Part shown: one piece after another, positions 34,641 to 43,700 of the stretch
Layout: the number at the start of each line of letters is the position of its first letter
Numbering within the stretch: position 1 is the first letter of the stretch
NCBI RefSeq assembly: GCF_016595495.1
Contig: NZ_JAENIM010000039.1
Coordinates: forward strand, 230,659 to 294,658
Direction: 5' to 3'
DNA from: Persicirhabdus sediminis
Lineage (GTDB): Bacteria > Verrucomicrobiota > Verrucomicrobiia > Verrucomicrobiales > Akkermansiaceae
DNA: 64,000 nt
Program-made: the position numbers and the translations under genes
Notes under the pieces: generated by a model
Databases searched by the model: none
What the model was told of the DNA's origin: nothing
The model's input: the letters and a program-made list of their open reading frames with translations, nothing else

Positions 34641-35771
34641 ATGGCTTCAGCAAATCCCGTAACGTATCCCACCATTAACAAACTCACAACCATGACCTTC
34701 CTACCCGAAGATAGTCTTACAAAGAAGTTTTGTGCCCCCATGATTTCCCTATTTGTAGGTCTGTCATGTTATATTCAGTCGGCGAATGGTCAAACTGGTG
34801 ATTCACCTGAAGGTAACGGCCCGTTCACCACACAAGAGATCGCGCTGAAAAAAGGATGGAATGCGATCTATCTGGAGCTTGAGCCAATCAACAATCAACT
34901 CAACGAGGTTTTCGCTGGAACACCTATCGAAATTGTATCGGCGTATAGTCGTCCGGTTACTGCGATGGAGTTTATTGATAGCCCTGACGAGATACTGCCA
35001 GATAGAAAACATTGGAATGTTTGGTATGCTCCTAGCAGGGAAGATGCGGTATTTTCCAATCTGAGTGTGCTGCAAGCGCATCATTGTTATTTGGTCTTCT
35101 CTAACGAAGCTTACGATTTGAATATCAAGGGCGCTGCATTTTTTGGAAATGCCCAGTGGCATCCCAATGCATTCAACTTTGTAGGTTTTCCTATTGATTC
35201 CGCAGGGAAGCCAACCATGACTCAGTTTTTTGATAGTGCGTTAGCCCAGTCTGAGTTGAAGATATATACTCTCAAGCAGGGGAACTGGGTATTAGTTACC
35301 CAGCCTAGTGCGGAGATGATTGAACCTAATACCGCGTACTGGGTTTACAGCGATGGCGCGTCTGATTTCACTGGGCCAATTAAGGTCGACTTCAATGATA
35401 GTAGTCGTGGCGGCATGGTTTATAATCAGAATGTTAGCTCCAAAGAGCTGGTTTTGAAAAATGTATCTTCTTTCCCTCAGTCGCTTACTCTTTCATTGGT
35501 TCATGGTGAGTCAGGCCAACTTCCCGTTTCTTATCTCGTGCGCAGCCTCGGCAGCGTCGATCAACCTATTGAGGTAGTGGCTCAGCCACTAAATGATGAC
35601 TTATCGATTGGGCCCGTTGAGCCCGGCGCTTCGTTTAAGCTAAACTTACAGGTTGATCAGGAACTTATTTCTTCGGCTGTGACAAGTGCAACTTTGTCTA
35701 TCACTTCAACTGCTGGCCAGCGGATAGATATCCCCATGGTTTCTCTACGCAGTGATCTGGTCACCGAGTGA
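34641..35771 (+). CDS. Giant operon gene 1: secreted 376-aa protein, function unknown
   Basis: A signal-peptide-like segment (KKFCAPMISLFVGLSCYIQSA, about 28-48) follows a polar start. ATG 34692 would give a more usual signal-peptide length, so the first 17 codons may not be used. The mature part begins with a domain containing ALKKGWNAIYLELEP, HWNVWYAPS, HHCYLVFSNEAY and NAFNFVGFPID (about 65-230). This Trp/Asn-rich beta pattern recurs, as far as I remember, in large secreted proteins of this phylum. The last 120 residues look like an Ig-like beta-sandwich. It is the first of six co-directional genes; 79 bp separate it from the next. No catalytic motif is visible. Confidence 0.7.
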   Translation: MASANPVTYPTINKLTTMTFLPEDSLTKKFCAPMISLFVGLSCYIQSANGQTGDSPEGNGPFTTQEIALKKGWNAIYLELEPINNQLNEVFAGTPIEIVSAYSRPVTAMEFIDSPDEILPDRKHWNVWYAPSREDAVFSNLSVLQAHHCYLVFSNEAYDLNIKGAAFFGNAQWHPNAFNFVGFPIDSAGKPTMTQFFDSALAQSELKIYTLKQGNWVLVTQPSAEMIEPNTAYWVYSDGASDFTGPIKVDFNDSSRGGMVYNQNVSSKELVLKNVSSFPQSLTLSLVHGESGQLPVSYLVRSLGSVDQPIEVVAQPLNDDLSIGPVEPGASFKLNLQVDQELISSAVTSATLSITSTAGQRIDIPMVSLRSDLVTE

Positions 35772-35850
35772 TTCGCAAAAATTAAGTCATCACCATCCAC
35801 CCCTAACTAGCTAACTACTGTCTGCATTGGACACATCAATTGCCTAAAAG

Positions 35851-37692
35851 ATGATCAAACGTTTACAAAAACTAACTCTATCTACCGCTATCCTAGCGGG
35901 AAGTAGCTCCGTTCTATCAGCAGGTCACCCTTCGCAAGGTTTGTGGGTTGGAGAGGTTACTTTAAATGCTGTAAATGAGGCAACCGGTGCCGTGGGGGAC
36001 TCTAATACTTATGAATTTAGTGACCCTGAGTTTACCACTGCTACTTCAGATAATGCCTATCTCCGTCTGATTCTACACGTTAATGGTGCTGGCCAGGTAA
36101 GCTTGCTCAAAAGTGTGGCCGTAGTTGATGGCGTGAACGGATCATTATTGCTAACAGATCCTAATCTTTACGCCTCACATACTGGCATAGGGAAACGCAT
36201 TGCCTCAGCTTTCTATGACTTTAGTGACCAGAAGGCAGTTCTGGCGGTTGAAGAACTGATCGATGCTTCTACTGATGCCGCTGTAGCTGGAGCTATCGCT
36301 GGCAAAACATTAAGCGCAATTGGAACTGACACCCAGAACGCGGTTGATGATGTGGTTGGTGAGGCCGATGTAGACAAGGCTTATCTTGATAGAGGTACCG
36401 GCGCTTCATCTTTCATAACGGATCATTATTTCAGCCTCACGGAAGCACAACAGATTGCTGACGAAGTAGCACGTCTGATCCATACTGCGACAAAAACTTC
36501 AGCTGATATCCCAGCTGATGAAACGGTGACTAACTTTTTTCCAGCTGATCCATTAGGTGGAAATTTTGCTGCTGTGGTAGCTACAGCTAGGAACTTGCGT
36601 GATGCATCATCATTCTACGGTGACCCGCGTCCTGTTGAGGCTATCGTCCAGCTGGTTAAATCTGCAGCGGCTGCAGTTGATGATGCTCCAGACGGTGCAG
36701 ATCTAGCGACTAAACAAGAGCTCGCACGCAATGCGGCTGAAGATGCTAGACATAATGCGGCTGATGTTACCGAAGCCTATAACCGCTTCATAGCTGGTGA
36801 TACATTTGCTACTGTGCAAGCTGAACTTTCTGATCTGGCGGTTGAGGCAGCTTTGATTGCGCATGCTCGCGGCGGTGATGAGGCTCAAATTGCTAGTGAG
36901 GTTAGAGCTAGTCTGATTGCTGCTGATGCCATTGCACCAGCTTACACAGAGGCAACTACTTTGCTGAGTGAGTCTCTATGGGGTGATGGACGGAGTGGTG
37001 ATGCGCTAGATTTATTAGTGGATGCTGCAGCGAACACATCTGCCGCTCAGGTGATCATCTCACAGGAAATTATTCTGCTTAAAGAAGTTGTTGATGATGC
37101 TATTGTTAGCGCTGCTGAGTTAGTAGAATTTGCTCCTGTATTTGCGGCGGCACCATCATCTGACTATACAGGTTTTGTGACCGCATCTGAGTATTCTGCG
37201 GCCGCCAATACAGCAGCGCAAGAAGCCGCATCTGAGGCTCATTTCCAATACAATGCTGGAGTTACTGATCAAGACGATCTTAGCTACCTGACTAATCTTG
37301 CGGTAAAAAAAGCACTGCTAGATATCCGCAATACAGCTGCAGCATTACCTCAGGATACGATTTCATTAGATGGCGACTTGCTGCCAAGTAGTGTGCTGAG
37401 TGGCACCATTCATTTGCCCGCGTTAGCTCCAACGAACCCCTTCATGCATCGTCGTCACCCTGATCATACTGAAGGGTACGATATTCAGCGCGCTCTAACT
37501 CTTACGGTAGCTAGCTCGGATGAATCCACATTTAGTTCAGCTGGTTATGGTGTGAGTGTGATTACCGGAACCTACGAAGAAGAGATTTTCGGCTTACATA
37601 AGTTACTTGGTCCTAACCAGGATGTTGGATTGAAGACGGCAGGCTCATTTATTCTCAATCGAATTTCCTTTGTTGATAGCCTGAACTATTAA
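35851..37692 (+). CDS. Giant operon gene 2: secreted protein with Ala-rich helical insertion
   Basis: A 613-residue protein with a signal peptide (about 1-24, ending VLSAG). The N-terminal 90 residues are beta-rich (GLWVGEVTLNAVNEATGAVG, LRLILHVNGAGQVSLLKSV). The last 100 are beta-rich too (NPFMHRRHPDHTEGYDIQRA, GTYEEEIFGLHKLLG, AGSFILNRISFVDSL). Between them (about 115-500) is an alanine/aspartate-rich, probably all-helical stretch such as KSAAAAVDDAPDGADLATKQ and EYSAAANTAAQEAASEAHF. I read this as one beta domain split by a helical insertion. It lies 30 bp before the 2964-aa gene. Function is unknown. Confidence 0.68.
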   Translation: MIKRLQKLTLSTAILAGSSSVLSAGHPSQGLWVGEVTLNAVNEATGAVGDSNTYEFSDPEFTTATSDNAYLRLILHVNGAGQVSLLKSVAVVDGVNGSLLLTDPNLYASHTGIGKRIASAFYDFSDQKAVLAVEELIDASTDAAVAGAIAGKTLSAIGTDTQNAVDDVVGEADVDKAYLDRGTGASSFITDHYFSLTEAQQIADEVARLIHTATKTSADIPADETVTNFFPADPLGGNFAAVVATARNLRDASSFYGDPRPVEAIVQLVKSAAAAVDDAPDGADLATKQELARNAAEDARHNAADVTEAYNRFIAGDTFATVQAELSDLAVEAALIAHARGGDEAQIASEVRASLIAADAIAPAYTEATTLLSESLWGDGRSGDALDLLVDAAANTSAAQVIISQEIILLKEVVDDAIVSAAELVEFAPVFAAAPSSDYTGFVTASEYSAAANTAAQEAASEAHFQYNAGVTDQDDLSYLTNLAVKKALLDIRNTAAALPQDTISLDGDLLPSSVLSGTIHLPALAPTNPFMHRRHPDHTEGYDIQRALTLTVASSDESTFSSAGYGVSVITGTYEEEIFGLHKLLGPNQDVGLKTAGSFILNRISFVDSLNY

Positions 37693-37722
37693 GCCTGTTT
37701 TTTTATTTTAACCAAACTTCTC

Positions 37723-40700
37723 ATGAATAAATTATTCAAGAATATCGCCCTCATATTGCTCGTTCTTAGCTCAGCTGCAATAGCTCAGCTAGATCAGCCA
37801 GAGATTTTCCTCAAGACAATTCCAGCTGGCTTCCAGACAGTGGATATTGATGATGATGGGTATGGTAATAACTATGTCTTAGGTGTCCGCGATGGCAGAG
37901 CGATCATTGTTAAATATGATTCATCGGGTAACACAGTGTCGGATGAAGATATTGACCTCGGCGGGATTACACCTATCGCATTTGACGTCGTTAATCAGCC
38001 AACGGGCTGTGACATCTATGTGGTTTCTTCTTCAAGGTTAGTAAAGTACACGATCGATTACGGCACAGGTGCTCAGTCGCTAGCGATAAACCGAGGTCTC
38101 TACAATGGTGTTGTCGATGTGACCTATGCTGAAGCAACTGATAAACTATTTATAGCCTTTCAAGTCGGCAATATTCCACCATACGTAATGGTGTATACCA
38201 ATGAAGGTGCATCATTTCAGGAGTACCTTGTGTACGATCACCTTGGCTGGCAAAATCAATCAGTTCGCTCAATAGCAAGTGATGATCAGGGCAATCTCTA
38301 TCTGGTAGGTAATACTGGATCAAATGCTAACAGTAATTGGGGTGGCTATAGGCCTAATGTTTCAGGTTCGGTGAGCTCTAACCGACCATATATCGTAAAA
38401 ACAAAATCTGATTTTACACAATATACTCTAGAGCAACCTAGCAACATTGATTACGCCTTTGATGTACATTTTAATAATGGTTGGGTCTACGTCACAGGTA
38501 GTGATGTAAGTGATACCGAGCTATTTGTTGAGAGATTTGATACATCTTTGGAGAGTAGTAAGATCCTCAAGGTTACTAACCCAAGTTATTCTAACCTGAC
38601 TCCCGTTACCGCGAGTAATTTCAAAAAGTTCAACGTTTCGGCGGATGCTCTGGATAATATTTTCCTGACTGGTTTTGTTGGAGCTGGCACAACAAAGTTC
38701 TACGAAGACGGGAGCTCAGATGAATTTTCCAGTGTGGCGACGACTGGTGATTCTGCTTATGTGGCTAAATTGAATTCAAATTTTGAATACGAATGGGTCA
38801 AGACTCCGGTACAGGCACCATTTCCTGAGTTAGGTTCTCATTTACGACTAAATTGGGATGCTGTGAATTCACGACTTTGGTGGTCAGGTAGTTTCAAAGG
38901 CATCAATGGAATCACAATGCAAGAGGGCGCTGATGCAAGCACAGCCAAAACATTGCCGTTCGAGATCAGTAAATGGCAAGGTTTCACAGCTGTATTCGAG
39001 CCTGACGGTGAGTTTACGCAGGTTGTTGATTTTTCTTTAGTGACAGATTATGCCAAAAATATTGTCACCATAAATGGTAGCCAATTGGAAAGTGCTGATG
39101 AGACTTTGTCACTCATTGTTGACTCTAACATCACTATTCGTTCGCCGCGCACCGTCTATTCATATAATGGCGAGGATGATGGGGATAAGGGCTTAGTGGA
39201 AGGGGCAGAGACTTCAGATATCAACGGGGAGATTGGAGATAAACTGATTTTTAATTATGCGGATACCCGGTATTCATTCATCAACTTCTCAGTTAACAGT
39301 GTTGTTGAGGATAGTAATGCAACGGTTTATAACTTTGATTTGACTCAGTCGACTACCGTCAAGTTAGAGTGGTTTGTTGAATATGCTTTGGAAGTGGACT
39401 CTTATTTAGACGACACCAATAGCCGAGCTACAGTCTCACCTAACGATACATCATATGTACCTAGACTTGATTCTAAAGCTTCTGGCAATCCTCTGCCATC
39501 CGTCGGTAAACATTGGATAGAGAAAGATTTACCTGTTGTTATGGAGATTAATGGGGCGGTTGAAAACCTTACACTGCATCCAGGTCTAGCAATTAGGTAT
39601 GTGCCATGGCGTTACCGTCTAACTGGTGTGGCGACTGGTAACGAGAATGCTGAACCATCTGCTACTAGCTCGGGAACATTTGAGACCGTTGAAGATCGTC
39701 AGCAGCTTAAGGAGTTCAAGATGACTGGGCCAGCTACGGTGACTTATGACTGGAAACTACAGTATGGTGTGAGTACGAATGGTAGTAATTCAGCTGCTGA
39801 CAGCCAGTTGCTAATTGAGGTTGTTGGAGACCCTCCTACGCCGACTACTACACAGAATGATCACATTGGCGGCGGTCTAGCATGGTTTGATGATAGTACA
39901 GTGCTGAAAATTTGTGCTCCGAGAAATCTAGCGGTAAACAGTGGATTGCTAGAAATTTCCGGCTGGTTTAATGGCGATAATCATATCTTTAGTCCAACAG
40001 AGGGAACCTTTGATACTAGCCAGAGTAACATATTCTCTGCAGATCAGCTAAATGATGGATTCTCCACCTACACACCATCGGCTGGTGATTTTGCTGGTGA
40101 GGAATACGTCTGTAAGCAAGTTACTCTGGATAGACCAGCAGTGGCTACTTGGAACTATGGAGCCAAAGTGATCTACAAGTCAGTTCAGATAGGCGAATAC
40201 ATTCAGTTTACTGCAGAGGAAATTGCTCAATATGGTCTGATCGTTTCTCAGCAACCTACTTTGGAATCATCTAGCGGATCTGGATCTGATGGTGTAGCCA
40301 CTTCTAACGATTTCATTTGGGATGACGTAGCTAAAAGATTCTTTGCTGTGCGCCCTATTGAGATGAACCTTCTCTGGGCGACAACAACTGGGCAAGTAGC
40401 AAAAGTTAATCTGACCTCGGACTGGGGTACGCCTAACTACAAGTATATTGCTAACGCCCCAGCTGTTTCTCTAATTCCTCGCCCGCCAGTGAATGAGCCA
40501 AACGATCTGGTATTCCAGAGCGTGGCCTACACCAATGCAGGTGGCGAAGTGGACGATGAAGTTAATTTCTCCGCAAATGCTGATGGTTATACCGTGCTTG
40601 AATTCAACCGCATCACAACTTCTGGTCGTGGTGGCACGGCGCAAAATGTAGTGGAGCTTAAAGTCGTAAGAAGTGATTTTTGGGATACAAATCTAGCGGC

Positions 40701-43700
40701 GCCGATAAGCAAAAATATAGGTGAGAAGATCACAAGTGATAAAGATCTAGCTGATCTTGGTACTGGTTATGTATTTTTCCCTAATGCACGTTTCAACCCG
40801 TATATTTATAACCGTGAGCTTTTTATTGGCGGAGCTATCTGGGATGAAGCTAATGCTCCTGGTCCAGTCATTGCTGTTAATAAGAACCCAACGGAGAGTG
40901 AAGCTAATGGCGACTTGTTTGTTGTGCTATGGTACGATGATCCTAGTCTAAATGATTATATTCTCTGGCCATATATTGCTGAGCGATATTCTCCTGACTG
41001 GCCGGCTAATCCTGGACGCATATTAATGTCTAGCGGTTATGGTAGTGAAAGTGTCGCGGCTGACGGATCAGAGCAAAACGTGGTCGAGGCCAGCACTATC
41101 GATGGCGTTGATGTAGCAGCGTCTACCACCTTTGACCCTGCTAGGTTCGAGCAAGTTCAGATTTATGTTCAGGACAATGCATTATTACCTGGGTATAACC
41201 CTAACGAGGAGCACGCACTAATGGCTCCATCGCTTAGGTATGCTGCTGTGGCACCACGCCCACTGGCGGCCTACGCAATGCGCGATAATGACTTAAACTT
41301 AGCTACGGAAAATGCATCTTATACATCTCACCCGTATGTTTTGGTGCAGTTTTTGGATAAGCTAGAAAATGAATTTAAGATGAAAGTCTATCAGGTGGTT
41401 CGCGAGGATTTAGCGAACTACCCAAATGGTTTCTCATCTGAGATGGAAGCTGGTGAGCCAGTGATTCCGTTTTACCCATTAGGTGTGGTTAGTGGCGCGA
41501 CTCTGTGCAAAGCAAACTATGCAAAGGAAGGTGATCCAGCGAAGTTAGTGTATTGGACTGACCACAAGGGAACCTCATGGGCGGTTTCTGGTGAGGGAGA
41601 GTTTACTAGCTATTTTTACTATCCACTGAGTACAGATTTCTGGTGGCCTGGAGGCGCTAAGTCAGTGGGTGAGTGCGTTGCATGGCTACCTAATAATGCG
41701 ACTGCTAGGAATGCAGATCAATTTGATATTGAATATGATAAGCCAGACCAAGTGCCAGCTGCACAGGGTGTTGACTATGCTACGGTTTGGCCGCTTGATT
41801 TGCCTACCATTAAGGTAGGCGAAACGCTGACTTTTGCTGGTGGTGAATATGCCGCTGATAATCCAGAAAGCCCAGGCTTACCAGGTGTGTTAGCGTGGTC
41901 AGCTGGTGAAGTCATTTATGATGATCTTAACCCAGATATGCGTGAAGGCAGCACGAGTACGGATGGAAAGGATTTCGATTCTTACACTGCGCGCATGATC
42001 TCAGCTCTTGAAGAACGCCGTGTATCTTTGCCTGTAGCTCTGTTCCCTGAGGAATTACTTCCAGCTACGGGGAGAACGACTGTGGATGGAACGGTCTATC
42101 TATTTGACGAGCTATCCTCATCATTGAAGAAGAGAATTTTTTATAACCCACTAACTGGTGAGTTAGGGATCAAGGGAGTTCTCAATGATAAAGACATTTC
42201 CGATGATACACTCACAGCTGCACCGCCAGCAGTTTACGTGCTAGAGCCAAATATCCTCACGCAAACAGAATATGACGAGTTGCTAGGTACTGGTGATGGT
42301 AGCCCATTTGGTGATGTGAATGCTAATGAGAATTGGCGCAATGCTGTCACTGCTTTGTTCAAACTAAGCCGTAACCCTAATCAGCTGACTGATAACCGTA
42401 TTACCGTAGGAAATTCTTACACAGCTGGTTTGCAGGTCCAATCATTTGAGCAACCAGATGGATCTAGCATCGATGATGACAATTATGCTGAGTCCTATCA
42501 AGCGATGGGGCCAGGCCTCGCATTGGTTACTAACCCAGCATTCCTCGACCCGAATGATAGCTCATTGCCAGATGTTAGCTATATCACTCTAGCTGAAAAT
42601 AATGATAGTAGCCTAGGCGGCTCTCCAGTAATTTTGCATGTGATCAAAGTGGATCGCAGAGAGCGTTATCGCGGTGCAATCAAGGTGGTTCTCTCTGATA
42701 ACGTTTTTGATGAAAATATCATTCTCAGACATACGGGCGACTTTGGTGCTGCGCCAGATGATTTGGTTTTCGACTGGTGGTATCGTGTTGAAGATGGAAC
42801 TGAAGCATTGCCACCAGATCAAATTGCCGCTGGCGAGTTGAACCCGTGGAAGCTCTTCCCAGATCCTTCTGATAATAATGGTGTTGGATTCTCGCAACTG
42901 GCACTCAAGGGTAACCCGCAAGCTCCAGAATTGCTGTTAGCTGATTCTCTGTGGTTCGTGCGTTACCGCCATAAAGATGAGACTCCGGATGATCCTATTT
43001 CTTGGGAGCGATCACCTGAGATTCCTTATGAATGGGCTGGTGCTGGTAACTCTCGACCTGGTGACTATCAGGCTCAGTTAGCTCAAGGTTGGGTGAAGCG
43101 TGTCTTAGATGCCGTCAATCCGTACGAAGCTCGCATCAGCGACTTCACAGGTGATAGCCCTTCCACTTACGCCAGCATGATCCAACAATTTGGTCAACGA
43201 TACGAAGGACCTGTGGCGCTCAACCCAGACAAAAATGTCATTGAGAATGTTGGCTTGATTGAGCTCTATTCGACGGTACTTGATCGTGCTCGTAGTCTGA
43301 GTATCGATCTATCGACACCAGTTTCGACACCAGGTATCACTAACGCATTGTTATTAGCGTCTACCCGCTTGGCTGACTTTTACATGCTGCTAGGTAATGA
43401 AGCGTATACCGATGCGATGGATCCGACGATTGGTCACGGCTCAGATAGTGCTAGCTATGGATATCTAGCTCCTACCGTATTTACTTTCCAGAACCAGCTG
43501 AGTTCGAAGATAGAAGAAGAGTTAGCGCTGCTGCGCGGTGTTGATGACTATAAGGCACGCCCCGTTTATAACCGCCTGTTCTGGAACTTCACCAAAGGGG
43601 AAGGTGAGGCTGCATACGCGACTTCTTATAACATTTCCGACGTTACCAAGGATGGTTTCATTAACGAAGATGATGCAATGGTGCTTTACCCACAAGGGCA

